Positions 8,609 through 17,188 of a DNA stretch of 64,000 nt are shown here, in pieces (positions within the stretch are counted from its first letter, which is position 1; every line of letters starts with the position of its first letter). A program made the translations under genes and the position numbers. The DNA comes from Streptomyces xiamenensis (lineage in GTDB: Bacteria; Actinomycetota; Actinomycetes; Streptomycetales; Streptomycetaceae). The stretch covers positions 4,092,001 to 4,156,000 of the forward strand of contig NZ_CP009922.3 of assembly GCF_000993785.3 (NCBI RefSeq). Direction: 5' to 3'. Under the pieces are notes generated by a model. The model made no database searches. It was not told the origin of the DNA and worked only from the letters and a program-made list of their open reading frames with translations.

Positions 8609-9778
8609 ATGACCGACACGCCGAACCGCAGGACCGTCCGCATCGCCATGAACGGCGTCACCGGGCGCATGGGATACCGCCAGCACCTGGTCCGTTCGAT
8701 CCTCGCCCTGCGCGAACAGGGCGGCCTCCCGCTCGCCGACGGCACCGTGATCTGGCCCGAGCCGATCCTCGTCGGCCGCCGCGAGCACGCCCTCAAGGCG
8801 CTCGCCGACCAGCACGGCCTGGACGCCTCCAACATCTCCACCGACCTGGACTCCGTCCTGGCCGACGACAGCGTCGACATCTACTTCGACGCCCAGATCA
8901 CCCTCGCCCGCGAGGAGGCCCTGAAGAAGGCCATCGCCGCCGGCAAGCACATCTACACCGAGAAGCCCACCGCCACCGGCCTCGACGGCGCCCTCGCGCT
9001 GGCCCGCCAGGCGCGCGACGCGGGCATCAAGCACGGCGTGGTCCAGGACAAGCTGTTCCTCCCCGGCCTGCTCAAGCTCAAGCGGCTCATCGACGGCGGC
9101 TTCTTCGGCGAGATCCTCTCGGTGCGCGGCGAGTTCGGCTACTGGGTCTTCGAGGGCGACTGGCAGCCCGCCCAGCGCCCGTCCTGGAACTACCGCTCCG
9201 AGGACGGCGGCGGCATCGTCGTGGACATGTTCCCGCACTGGGAGTACGTGCTGCACGAGCTGTTCGGCCGCGTCGAGACCGTCCAGGCGCTGACCGCCAC
9301 CCACATCCCGCGCCGCTGGGACGAGAACGGCCAGGCGTACGAGGCCACCGCCGACGACTCCGCGTACGGCATCTTCCAGCTGGCCGGCGGCGCCGTCGCC
9401 CAGATCAACTCCTCCTGGTCGGTGCGCGTCAACCGCGACGAGCTGGTGGAGTTCCAGGTGGACGGCACGCACGGCTCCGCCGTCGCCGGGCTGCGCAACT
9501 GCCGCGTGCAGCACCGCTCCGCCACCCCCAAGCCGGTGTGGAACCCGGACCTGCCCGCCACCGAGACCTTCCGCGAGCAGTGGCAGGAGGTGCCGGACAA
9601 CGCCGAGTTCGACAACGGGTTCAAGGCCCAGTGGGAGCTGTTCCTGCGCCACGTGGTGCTGGACGAGCCCTACAGCTGGGACCTGCTGGCCGGCGCGCGC
9701 GGTGTGCAGCTGGCCGAGCTGGGCCTGAAGTCCTCCGCCGAGGGCCGCCGCCTGGACGTTCCCGAGCTGAGCCTGTAA
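8609..9778 (+). CDS. Gfo/Idh/MocA family oxidoreductase
   Basis: Predicted NAD(P)-dependent dehydrogenase acting on a sugar, cyclitol or sugar acid in the cytoplasm. The 389 residues begin with a Rossmann fold (IAMNGVTGRMGYRQHL in place of the simple GxGxxG) and contain the family motif EKPT (ITEKP-type position, near residue 118) and a substrate domain with GGGIVVDMFPHWEYV. GGGAGGG lies about ten bases upstream of the ATG. It is the first gene of a three-gene operon: the next start follows 19 bases after its stop, and the third gene overlaps the second. The divergent LacI-type regulator and palindromic operator point to substrate induction. The substrate is not deducible. Confidence 0.9.
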   Translation: MTDTPNRRTVRIAMNGVTGRMGYRQHLVRSILALREQGGLPLADGTVIWPEPILVGRREHALKALADQHGLDASNISTDLDSVLADDSVDIYFDAQITLAREEALKKAIAAGKHIYTEKPTATGLDGALALARQARDAGIKHGVVQDKLFLPGLLKLKRLIDGGFFGEILSVRGEFGYWVFEGDWQPAQRPSWNYRSEDGGGIVVDMFPHWEYVLHELFGRVETVQALTATHIPRRWDENGQAYEATADDSAYGIFQLAGGAVAQINSSWSVRVNRDELVEFQVDGTHGSAVAGLRNCRVQHRSATPKPVWNPDLPATETFREQWQEVPDNAEFDNGFKAQWELFLRHVVLDEPYSWDLLAGARGVQLAELGLKSSAEGRRLDVPELSL

Positions 9779-9797
9779 GGACGGGGAGACCGAACCG

Positions 9798-10988
9798 ATG
9801 ATCCGACTCCCCGACGCGACGGGCACCGTACGGGACTACACGCCCCGTACCGCCCCCGCTCTCCCCGCCGCCGGTGAGGGCCCGCTGACCTCCCGCATCG
9901 TCTTCTCGGCCGCGCATGTCGTCGCCGACCCGTTCGCGGACACCACCCCCGACGGCCCGGCCGCCGTGGACTGGGACGCCACCCTCGCCTTCCGCCGCCA
10001 CCTGTGGTCGCACGGGCTCGGCGTGGCCGAGGCGATGGACACCGCGCAGCGCGGCATGGGCCTGGACTGGGCCGGTGCCGCCGAGCTGATCCGCCGCTCC
10101 GGCGCCGAGGCCAAGGCCGTGGGCGGCCGGATCGCCTGCGGCGTGGGCACCGACCAGCTGGGGGCACCTCCCGGGCGGAGCCCGGGGGAAGGCGTGGGCC
10201 CGTACACCCTGGACCAGGTGCGCGCGGCCTACGAGGAACAGCTGGCCGTCGTGGAGGAGACCGGCGCGCAGGCCATCCTGATGGCCTCGCGCGCGCTGGC
10301 CGCCTCCGCCACCGGTCCGGACGACTATCTGAAGATCTATGGCGAGCTGCTGCGGCAGGCCGCCGAGCCGGTCGTCCTGCACTGGCTGGGCCCGATGTTC
10401 GACCCCGCGCTGACCGGTTACTGGGGCAGCGAGGACCTGGACGTGGCCACCGAGACCTTCCTGGAGATCATCGCCGACCACCCCGACAAGGTGGACGGCG
10501 TCAAGGTGTCGCTGCTGGACGCGGGCCGCGAGGTCGCGCTGCGCCGCCGCCTCCCCCAGGGCGTGCGCTGCTACACGGGCGACGACTTCCACTACCCCGA
10601 GCTGATCGCCGGCGACGAACAGGGCTTCTCCCACGCGCTGCTGGGCATCTTCGACCCGCTGGGCCCGGTGGCGGCGCAGGCCGTGCGCACCCTGGACACC
10701 GGCGACACGGCCGGGTTCCGGGCGCTGCTGGACCCGACCGTGGAGCTGTCCCGGCACCTGTTCCAGACCCCGACCCGCTACTACAAGACCGGCGTGGTCT
10801 TCCTGGCCTGGCTCTCGGGCCACCAGGAGCACTTCACCATGGTCGGCGGGCTCCAGTCGGCGCGCTCCCTGCCGCACTTCGCCCGCGCCTACGAACTGGC
10901 AGACGGCCTGGGCCTGTTCCCGGACCCGGCGCTCGCGCAGGCCCGGATGAAGTCCCTGCTGTCGGTCTACGGGGTGGAGCAGCCGTGA
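9798..10988 (+). CDS. DUF993 protein, dihydrodipicolinate-synthase-like TIM barrel
   Basis: A 396-residue protein of the DUF993 group, which is annotated as dihydrodipicolinate-synthase-like and therefore probably an aldolase or lyase with a TIM barrel. I recognise the family from the opening MIRLPDATG.VRDY, the segment FRRHLWSHGLGVAEAMDTAQRGMGLDW and the region KVDGVKVSLLDAGRE, where a Lys could form a Schiff base. Between its neighbours it likely cleaves or dehydrates a keto-sugar acid made by the dehydrogenase, but this is inference. GGGGAG precedes the ATG. An 11-residue Gly/Pro-rich insertion (GAPPGRSPGEG, near residue 122) is encoded by a hairpin mini-repeat. The stop overlaps the next start as GTGA. 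Confidence 0.85.
   Translation: MIRLPDATGTVRDYTPRTAPALPAAGEGPLTSRIVFSAAHVVADPFADTTPDGPAAVDWDATLAFRRHLWSHGLGVAEAMDTAQRGMGLDWAGAAELIRRSGAEAKAVGGRIACGVGTDQLGAPPGRSPGEGVGPYTLDQVRAAYEEQLAVVEETGAQAILMASRALAASATGPDDYLKIYGELLRQAAEPVVLHWLGPMFDPALTGYWGSEDLDVATETFLEIIADHPDKVDGVKVSLLDAGREVALRRRLPQGVRCYTGDDFHYPELIAGDEQGFSHALLGIFDPLGPVAAQAVRTLDTGDTAGFRALLDPTVELSRHLFQTPTRYYKTGVVFLAWLSGHQEHFTMVGGLQSARSLPHFARAYELADGLGLFPDPALAQARMKSLLSVYGVEQP
10160..10192 (+). repeat. Hairpin mini-repeat inserted in frame in the DUF993 gene
   Basis: GGGGGCAC followed by a hairpin: nine-base arms CTCCCGGGC and GCCCGGGGG (one G.T pair) around the loop GGA. It matches the element at 39846-39878 in order and layout. Both are read in the same frame, giving GAPPGRSPGEG here and GGTPGRRLGEG there. 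This type of dispersed palindrome is common in Streptomyces genomes as I recall. Confidence 0.7.
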
Positions 10989-11803
10989 AGTTCTCGATCA
11001 ACCAGATGACCGTCAAGCAGCTCAGCCTGCCCGAGCTGGTCAAGGGCTGCACCGACCTGGGCATCGAGGGCGTGGGCCTGTGGCGCGAGCCGGTGCGGGA
11101 GTACGGGGTGGCCGCCGCCGCGCGCCTGGTGCGCGAGGCCGGGCTGACGGTCACCACGCTGTGCCGGGGCGGGTTCTTCACCGCCACCGACCGGGCCGAG
11201 CGGGCCGCCGCGCTGGACGACAACCGGCGGGCGATCGACGAGGCGGCCGAGCTGGGCACCGACACGGTGGTGCTGGTCTCCGGCGGGCTGCCGGCCGGGG
11301 ACCGTGATCTGGTCGCGGCCCGCGAGCGGGTCGCCGACGCGCTCGCCGAGCTGGGCCCGTACGGGGCGGAGCGCGGTGTGCGGCTGGCCATCGAGCCGCT
11401 GCACCCCATGTACGCGGCGGACCGCTGCGTCGTCTCCACGCTGGACCAGGCGCTGGACCTCGCGGAGCGCTTCCCCGCCGAGCAGGTGGGCGTGGTTGTG
11501 GACACCTACCACCTGTGGTGGGACGACCGGATCGCGCAGGGCATCGCGCGGGCCGGGGCCGGTGGCCGCATCCACAGCTTCCAGCTGGCCGACTGGGTGA
11601 CCCCGCTGCCGGCGGGTGTGCTCACCGGCCGGGGCCAGATCGGCGACGGTTCGGTGGACATGCGCTGGTTCGCGGACGAGGTCGGCAAGGCCGGCTACAC
11701 CGGCTGGACCGAGGTCGAGCTGTTCAACGACGTCCTGTGGTCGCGGGACGGCCAGGTCGTGCTGGCCGAGACCCTCAACCGGGTGACGCAGCACCTCGGC
11801 TGA
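10985..11803 (+). CDS. Sugar phosphate isomerase/epimerase family protein
   Basis: Xylose-isomerase-like TIM barrel of 272 residues, expected to isomerise or epimerise a sugar, keto-acid or cyclitol intermediate. Typical features are the N-terminal FSINQMT, the strand [11 protein letters not shown], the metal-site region [10 protein letters not shown] (Glu), [11 protein letters not shown] (Asp, His), IHSFQLADW and the closing [12 protein letters not shown] (Glu). GTG 10985 overlaps the TGA of the DUF993 gene, which shows translational coupling and fixes the start. With its two upstream neighbours it forms a compact catabolic operon controlled by the LacI-type regulator. The pathway is not identified. 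Confidence 0.9.
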   Translation: MKFSINQMTVKQLSLPELVKGCTDLGIEGVGLWREPVREYGVAAAARLVREAGLTVTTLCRGGFFTATDRAERAAALDDNRRAIDEAAELGTDTVVLVSGGLPAGDRDLVAARERVADALAELGPYGAERGVRLAIEPLHPMYAADRCVVSTLDQALDLAERFPAEQVGVVVDTYHLWWDDRIAQGIARAGAGGRIHSFQLADWVTPLPAGVLTGRGQIGDGSVDMRWFADEVGKAGYTGWTEVELFNDVLWSRDGQVVLAETLNRVTQHLG

Positions 11804-11878
11804 GGGCGGACCGCTGTGCGGTGGGGCGGGGTGGGGCCGGGCGGCCCCGCCCCGCCCCACCCGCGTGAACGCCGGCCG

Positions 11879-14167
11879 CTACCGCCCGGCGTACTCCCGC
11901 AGATGCCGTCCGGTCAGCGACGCCCGCTCCCCGTCGGCCGCCGCCACCAGCTCCGCCGGCGTTCCCGTGAAAACCACCTGCCCGCCGTCCGAACCCGCGC
12001 CCGGCCCCAGGTCGATGATCCAGTCCGCGTGCGCCATCACCGCCTGGTGGTGTTCGACGCACACCACCGTGTTCCCGTTGTCCACCAGCCGGTCCAGCAG
12101 CGCGAGCAGCTTGTCCACATCCGCCATGTGCAGCCCGGTCGTCGGCTCGTCCAGGACGTACACCGCCGACTTCTCCGCCATGTGGATCGCCAGCTTCAGC
12201 CGCTGCCGCTCCCCGCCCGACAGGGTGTTCAGCGGCTGCCCCAGCCGCAGATAGCCCAGCCCCACATCGGCCAGCCGGCCCAGCACGGCGTGCGCCTGCC
12301 CGCCGGGGAAGAAGTCGTACGCCTCGGCGACCGACATCCCCAGCACCTCGCTGATGTTCTTGCCGCGCAGCGTGTACGTGAGCACCTCGTCCGTGAACCG
12401 GCGCCCCTCGCACCGCTCGCACACCGACGCCACCCCGGCCATCATCGCGAGGTCGGTGTACACCAGCCCCAGACCGTTGCAGTTCGGGCAGGCGCCCTCC
12501 GAATTGGCGCTGAACAGCGCGGCCTTCACCCCGTTCGCCTTGGCGAAAGCGGTACGGATCGGGCCGAGCAGCCCGGTGTACGTGGCCGGGTTGGAGCGCC
12601 GCGAGCCGCGGATCGGCGACTGGTCGGCGACCGCCACCCCCTCCCGGCCCGACACGTACCCGTGGACCAGCGAGCTCTTCCCCGACCCGGCCACCCCGGT
12701 GACCACGGTCAGCACGCCCAGCGGCACGTCCACGTCCACCCCGCGCAGATTGTGCCGGTCGGCGCCGCGCACCGCGATGTGCCCGCGCGGGGTGCGCAGC
12801 CGTCCCGGCTCGCGCAGCCGCGTCCGGTGCTCCAGGTGCCGCCCGGTCAGCGCCCCCGAGGCCCGCAGCCCCGGCACGTCCCCGGTGTAGCAGATCTCGC
12901 CGCCGGCGGTGCCGGCGCCGGGGCCCAGGTCGATGATGTGGTCGGCGATGCGGATGACCTCTGGTTTGTGCTCGACGACCAGGACGGTGTTGCCCTTGTC
13001 GCGCAGCCGCAGCAGCAGGTCGTTCATGCGCTGGATGTCGTGCGGGTGGAGCCCGGTGGTGGGCTCGTCGAAGACGTAGGTGACATCGGTGATGCTCGAC
13101 CCCAGATGCCGCACCATCTTCACGCGCTGCGCCTCGCCGCCGGAGAGGGTGCCGGAGGGGCGGTCGAGGGAGAGGTAGCCCAGGCCGATCTCCACGAGTG
13201 AGTCGAGCAGATGGCGCAGGCTCTCCAGCAGCGGGGTGACGGAGGGGTCCCGCACGTCGCGCAGGAACTTCGCGAGTTCGCTGATCTGGGCGGAGGAGCA
13301 GTCGGCGATGTTCCAGCCGTTGATCCGGGCGCCCAGCGCGGCGGCGTTCAGCCGGGCACCGCCGCACCCGGGACAGGGGGCGAACCGCACGGCCCGGTCC
13401 ACGAACGCCCGCAGGTGCGGCTGCATCGCGTCGCGGTCCTTGGCCAGGATCACCCGCTGGACCTTCACCAGCAGGCCCTCGTAGGTGATGTTGTTGGTGC
13501 TGATCTTCACCTTGGTCGCGGGCTTGTGGAGGAAGTCCTCCCACTGTTGAGCGGTGAAGTCCTTGAGCGGGACGTCCGGGTCGTAGAACCCGGACAGCAC
13601 CATCGTCTGCCAGTACCAGGAGTCGACGGTGAAGTTCGGGACGGTGATGGCGCCCTGGTTGAGGGAGAGTTCGCGGTTCACGAGCTGGTCGATGTCGATC
13701 TCGGAGACCTCGCCGAGCCCTTCGCAGCGCTGGCACATGCCCTCGGCGCTGTTGAAGCTGAAGGCGCTGGAGGTGCCCACGTACGGGGCGCCGAGGCGGC
13801 TGAAGACGATCCGCAGCATGGTGTACGCGTCGGTGGCGGTGCCCACCGTGGAACGGGAGTTGGCGCCCATCCGCTCCTGGTCGACGACGATCGCGGCGGT
13901 GAGGTGGTGCAGCCCGTCGACATCGGGGCGGCCCAGGCTCGGCATGTAGGACTGGACGAACGCCGTGTACGTCTCGTTGATCAGCCGTTGGGACTCGGCG
14001 GCGATGGTGCCGAAGACGAGTGAGGACTTCCCGGAGCCGGAGACGCCGGTGAAGACGGTCAGCCGGCGCTTGGGTATGTCGACGTCCACGCCGCGCAGAT
14101 TGTTCTCCCGGGCGCCGCGGACCTGGATGACGTCATGGCTGTCCGCGGGCGTGGTGGCGTGGTGCAT
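11879..14167 (-). CDS. DrrC-like UvrA paralogue (excinuclease ABC subunit A family)
   Basis: A short UvrA-type ATPase of 762 residues, close to the length of the daunorubicin-resistance protein DrrC and about 200 residues shorter than true UvrA. It probably binds DNA to remove or tolerate an intercalating or alkylating drug. The two ABC modules are clear: Walker [10 protein letters not shown] and GVAGSGKSS, signatures [10 protein letters not shown] and [10 protein letters not shown], Walker [10 protein letters not shown] and LDEPTTGLH. Zinc-type pairs CQRC, CPGC, CPNC and CERC remain. ATG 14167 has GAGGAG about ten bases upstream. It is divergent from a TetR regulator across a strong inverted repeat, so ligand-induced expression is likely. 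A paralogue lies at 49292-51670. Confidence 0.92.
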   Translation of the reverse strand: MHHATTPADSHDVIQVRGARENNLRGVDVDIPKRRLTVFTGVSGSGKSSLVFGTIAAESQRLINETYTAFVQSYMPSLGRPDVDGLHHLTAAIVVDQERMGANSRSTVGTATDAYTMLRIVFSRLGAPYVGTSSAFSFNSAEGMCQRCEGLGEVSEIDIDQLVNRELSLNQGAITVPNFTVDSWYWQTMVLSGFYDPDVPLKDFTAQQWEDFLHKPATKVKISTNNITYEGLLVKVQRVILAKDRDAMQPHLRAFVDRAVRFAPCPGCGGARLNAAALGARINGWNIADCSSAQISELAKFLRDVRDPSVTPLLESLRHLLDSLVEIGLGYLSLDRPSGTLSGGEAQRVKMVRHLGSSITDVTYVFDEPTTGLHPHDIQRMNDLLLRLRDKGNTVLVVEHKPEVIRIADHIIDLGPGAGTAGGEICYTGDVPGLRASGALTGRHLEHRTRLREPGRLRTPRGHIAVRGADRHNLRGVDVDVPLGVLTVVTGVAGSGKSSLVHGYVSGREGVAVADQSPIRGSRRSNPATYTGLLGPIRTAFAKANGVKAALFSANSEGACPNCNGLGLVYTDLAMMAGVASVCERCEGRRFTDEVLTYTLRGKNISEVLGMSVAEAYDFFPGGQAHAVLGRLADVGLGYLRLGQPLNTLSGGERQRLKLAIHMAEKSAVYVLDEPTTGLHMADVDKLLALLDRLVDNGNTVVCVEHHQAVMAHADWIIDLGPGAGSDGGQVVFTGTPAELVAAADGERASLTGRHLREYAGR

Positions 14168-14242
14168 GGCGGGCGGTCTCCTCGGTGAGTGGGTGGTACG
14201 GCGCGGGGACGGTGCAGGGGTGGGCGCGGGGGGACACGGCGC

Positions 14243-14285
14243 GCGTACAGCGTACTCTATACACAGTACAAAGTACGCTGTACGC
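14243..14285. promoter_or_regulatory. Putative TetR operator, 14-bp perfect inverted repeat
   Basis: GCGTACAGCGTACT (14243-14256) and AGTACGCTGTACGC (14272-14285) are exact reverse complements separated by 15 bases. The A/T-rich spacer (CTATACACAGTACAA) is the only such stretch between the divergent uvrA-like and TetR genes and probably holds the promoters, so a bound repressor would block both. Repeated GTAC half-sites suggest two dimers. Confidence 0.8.
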
Positions 14286-14308
14286 AGTGCGCGCGCGGGC
14301 GGGAGAAA

Positions 14309-15091
14309 ATGACGGCCATGGACACCGACAGGGAGACCGACGCCGGCCGCGCCCTCCGGCTGCTGTGGCGCGAACCCGGCTCCGGGCCGGTCGGCCGCGG
14401 CCCCCGCCCGGCACGCAGCGTCGAGGGGGTGATCCGCGCCGCCATCGCCGTGGCCGACGCCGACCCGGCCGGCCTGGACGCCGTCACCATGCGCCGCGTC
14501 GCCCAGGAACTCGGTGTCACCCCCATGACGCTCTACACCTACATCCCGGGCAAGGCCGTCCTCCTCGACCTCATGCTCGACACCGTCTACCAGGACATGC
14601 CCCGCCCGCCGTGGCCGCCGGACACCCCCTGGCGCGACCGGGTCACCGCCGTCGCCGACGCCAACCGCGACCTCTTCGAGCGCCACCCCTGGGTCGCCCG
14701 GCTCCCCACCAGCCGCCCGCCCCTGGGCCCCGGAGTGATCGCCAAGTACGAGCACGAACTGCGCGCCCTCGACGGTCTGGGGCTGGACGACCTCGACATG
14801 GACGCCGCGCTCACCCACCTCCTCGCCTTCGTCCAGAGCACCGCCCGCGCCGCCCTCGACCAGCGCGCCACCGAAGCGGGGAGCGCCCTCACAGACCAGC
14901 AGTGGTGGGACGCCCACGCCCCCGTCCTGGCCAAGATCCACGACCCCGAACGCTTCCCGCTCGCCGGCCGGGTCGGCACGGCCGCAGGTCAGGCGTACCG
15001 CAGCGCGAACGCCCCCGACCACGGCTACGCCTTCGGCCTGGCCCGGGTCCTGGACGGCCTCGCCGCCCTGATCGACCGGCGCACGCCGTAA
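14309..15091 (+). CDS. TetR/AcrR family transcriptional regulator
   Basis: Repressor of 260 residues that should sense a small ligand, plausibly a drug handled by the divergent DrrC-like protein. The helix-turn-helix lies at about residues 40-80 (AAIAVADADPAGLDAVTMRRVAQELGV then TPMTLYTYIPGKAVLLDLML, written here in two parts), and the C-terminal half is helical and ligand-binding in this family. GGGAG precedes ATG 14309 by three bases; ATG 14318 with spacing twelve is the alternative. Frames further upstream cross the operator and are unlikely to be translated. The pair TetR/uvrA-like resembles self-regulated resistance modules. Confidence 0.9.
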   Translation: MTAMDTDRETDAGRALRLLWREPGSGPVGRGPRPARSVEGVIRAAIAVADADPAGLDAVTMRRVAQELGVTPMTLYTYIPGKAVLLDLMLDTVYQDMPRPPWPPDTPWRDRVTAVADANRDLFERHPWVARLPTSRPPLGPGVIAKYEHELRALDGLGLDDLDMDAALTHLLAFVQSTARAALDQRATEAGSALTDQQWWDAHAPVLAKIHDPERFPLAGRVGTAAGQAYRSANAPDHGYAFGLARVLDGLAALIDRRTP

Positions 15092-15220
15092 CGCGCGCGG
15101 CGCACCCGCGCGTAACTCAGGCCCCTCCCACCCCAGGCGCCCCTGCGTGCCCCCTGCTCGACACCCGTCCCACCCGGCTTCACTGGGCCTCAACACACCC
15201 GAGGAACAGAGGAGTTGACG

Positions 15221-16252
15221 GTGACAGCGGTCCCACAGGCACCCGCGCGGCCAGAACGGGGAACCGGACGGCGGCTGGGGGCACTGATCCGGCTCGGCAG
15301 GCCGAAGTTCCTCTTCCACAGCCTGCTGGTGCTGTGCGCCGGAACGGAACTCGCGGTGCACGCCGGGGCACGGTTCGACGCCGGCCTGTTCACCCTGGTG
15401 CTCGCCTTCGGCTGCGGCGCCCACCTCATGACGTACTACTGCAACGACTACTTCGACCTGGACGCCGACCGCGCCAACCCCGCCCCCACCGCCTGGTCCG
15501 GCGGCAGCCGCGTGCTCACCGAGCGGACCCTCGCCCCCACCACCGGGCTGGCCGCCGCGTTCGTGCTGCTGCTGGGCACGGTGTTCCTGCTCGCCCTGCT
15601 GCCCACCCCCGGCACCCGGCTGCTGGCGGTCGGCTTCCTGCTGCTCGCGTGGTTCTACACCGCGCCCCCGTTCCGCCTCAACTACCGGGCCGGCGGCGAA
15701 CTCGCCTGCGCGCTCTCACTGCACGGGCTGCTGCCGCTGCTCGCCTGCCTCGCCCAGCTCGGGGGCGTCACCGCCCAGGCATGGGCCTGCGTCGCCGTCC
15801 TGGCGGCCCTGCAGTTCCTGCAACTGCTCGTGCTCAACCTGGCCGACCTGGACGGTGACCGCGCCGTCGGCAAACTCACCGTCACCGGACTGCTCGGCCC
15901 GCGCCGCACCGTCCGGCTCTACGCGGCCGGCCAGGCAGGCGTGTACGGCGCGGTCGCCGCGCTCGGCCTGTGCGGCCTGGTGACCCCGTGGGTGACCGTT
16001 CTGCTGCTCGCCACCGCCCCGCTGCCGTGGGCCGCCGCCCGCGCCATGGGTGCGGGTGACCTCGGCACCCGCACCACCTTCGCCGCCACCGCCCAACTGC
16101 CGCTCGCCTCCGCCGCTGTCGTCGCCGGGCTCACCCTGAGCGCCTGGCCACAGGAGTGGGACTGGTGGCCGGCGCTCAAGACGGCGGCGCTGGGCGCGTT
16201 CGCCCTGTGGTGGCTCGTCACCAGAGGCCAGGTGTCGGCACCGCGCGACTGA
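15221..16252 (+). CDS. UbiA-family prenyltransferase
   Basis: Integral membrane prenyltransferase that joins an isoprenoid diphosphate to an aromatic or other acceptor. The 343 residues form eight or nine membrane helices. The first Asp-rich motif is NDYFDLDADRAN (about residues 74-85, pattern NDxxDxxxD) and the second is NLADLDGDRAVGKLTV (about 206-221); both bind Mg-diphosphate in the family. It resembles MenA-type enzymes, but no menaquinone gene is adjacent and the acceptor is unknown. GTG 15221 is chosen since GGAG lies six bases upstream; TTG 15215 would abut the ribosome site. The gene is isolated, 129 bases after the TetR gene. Confidence 0.85.
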   Translation: MTAVPQAPARPERGTGRRLGALIRLGRPKFLFHSLLVLCAGTELAVHAGARFDAGLFTLVLAFGCGAHLMTYYCNDYFDLDADRANPAPTAWSGGSRVLTERTLAPTTGLAAAFVLLLGTVFLLALLPTPGTRLLAVGFLLLAWFYTAPPFRLNYRAGGELACALSLHGLLPLLACLAQLGGVTAQAWACVAVLAALQFLQLLVLNLADLDGDRAVGKLTVTGLLGPRRTVRLYAAGQAGVYGAVAALGLCGLVTPWVTVLLLATAPLPWAAARAMGAGDLGTRTTFAATAQLPLASAAVVAGLTLSAWPQEWDWWPALKTAALGAFALWWLVTRGQVSAPRD

Positions 16253-16380
16253 GAGCGCCCGCGCGCAGCGCCTCCGTCCGGATCGCCCCGTGCGTCCGGC
16301 CGCCCTCACCGCCGATGGACCACTCGTCCCGGCCGGACCGTCGCAGCGGAATCCCCTCGCACCCCGGCAAAGGGACCCCC

Positions 16381-16425
16381 GGTGCCCCCGGTGCCCCCGG
16401 TGCCCCCGGTGCCCCCGGTGCCCCC
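16381..16425. repeat. Tandem repeat of GGTGCCCCC, five units
   Basis: Five exact nine-base units run head to tail immediately downstream of the stop codon (16432) of the minus-strand gene, between two convergent genes. A degenerate sixth unit (GGCGCC) follows. On the minus strand the unit reads GGGGGCACC, the same nine bases that open the mini-repeats at 10160 and 39846, which may be chance. It is a likely slippage-prone tract with no coding role. Confidence 0.8.
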
Positions 16426-16431
16426 GGCGCC

Positions 16432-17142
16432 TCACGCGCCGCCGGGGGCGCCGTTCGCGGCGGGCGTGCGCACGGTGATCGCCGAGCCCGGATCCCCGTC
16501 CCACACCACGCTCAGCCCCCGCCGTTCCAGCCCGGCCACCACCTCCCGGCCGATGGCGGCCGTGGTCTGCGCCGAGCCGTCGAACCCGCCGTACAGCAGC
16601 GACGCGTCGCGGTACGGCTCGGAGGTGAGGAAGACGAACCCCCGGGCGTCCGGCTCGCCCGCCCCGCCGATCTCCGCGAGGCCGCAGGCGCGGCAGCAGG
16701 CGAAGTTCTCCCGCGCCGTGATGCCCGCCGCCTCCAGCTCGGCGAACGCCAGGGTCAGCGGCGATGCCTGCGCGTCCTCCATCTCCTGCGAGCCCTCGCC
16801 GTCCGTCGCCTCCTGCGGGAACGTCAGCCGCTCCCACGCCAGCCCGGCGTCCCAGCCCCCGGCCGACCGCGCCCAGCCCGTGAGCGCCTTCGCCACCGGA
16901 CCGGGCGCGTCCACCGTCGTCGTGAAGTGCCGCTCCGGATCCCCGTCCCGGTGCTCCAGCGTGTACGCCCCGCCCTCCTCGTGCCACACCTGGACGTAGA
17001 CATCCGGCACATCGGGAAGACGCTCCACCACCACGAAGCGGTCCCCCGCGCCGCCGATCCGCCGCACCAGCGCGGCCAGCTCACCGGCCGTCAGCCGGTC
17101 CCGCGACCGCCCGTCCTCGGTCCGCACCCTGATCCCCAGCAT
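16432..17142 (-). CDS. Conserved hypothetical protein, DUF6891-like
   Basis: A 236-residue acidic soluble protein. The segment AGITARENFACCRACGLAEIGG followed by a FVF.T-type strand resembles what I remember of DUF6891 proteins, whose function is unknown; I am only moderately sure of the family. A CCRAC cluster could bind metal. The N-terminal half contains a VYVQVWHEEGGAYTLEHRDG segment of the kind seen in immunity or SUKH-like proteins. No membrane segment is present. ATG 17142 has no strong ribosome site. It lies downstream of the amino acid permease gene (46 bases), possibly in one transcript. Confidence 0.7.
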   Translation of the reverse strand: MLGIRVRTEDGRSRDRLTAGELAALVRRIGGAGDRFVVVERLPDVPDVYVQVWHEEGGAYTLEHRDGDPERHFTTTVDAPGPVAKALTGWARSAGGWDAGLAWERLTFPQEATDGEGSQEMEDAQASPLTLAFAELEAAGITARENFACCRACGLAEIGGAGEPDARGFVFLTSEPYRDASLLYGGFDGSAQTTAAIGREVVAGLERRGLSVVWDGDPGSAITVRTPAANGAPGGA

Positions 17143-17188
17143 GCCGTCACCCTCGCACGCGCCACTGACAACGGCCGGGCGCGCGCCG

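Noticed and set aside
6872..9826. Long minus-strand frame joining pieces of three genes
   Set aside because: It covers the antisense of the oxidoreductase, the LacI N-terminus and a wrong frame of the SpoIIE gene; only the LacI part is coding.
11879..14167. Annotation as true excinuclease UvrA
   Set aside because: The protein is about 200 residues too short and stands alone with a TetR regulator; DrrC-like resistance proteins fit better.
16381..16425. CRISPR-like repeat
   Set aside because: The units are nine bases with no spacers; it is a simple tandem repeat.
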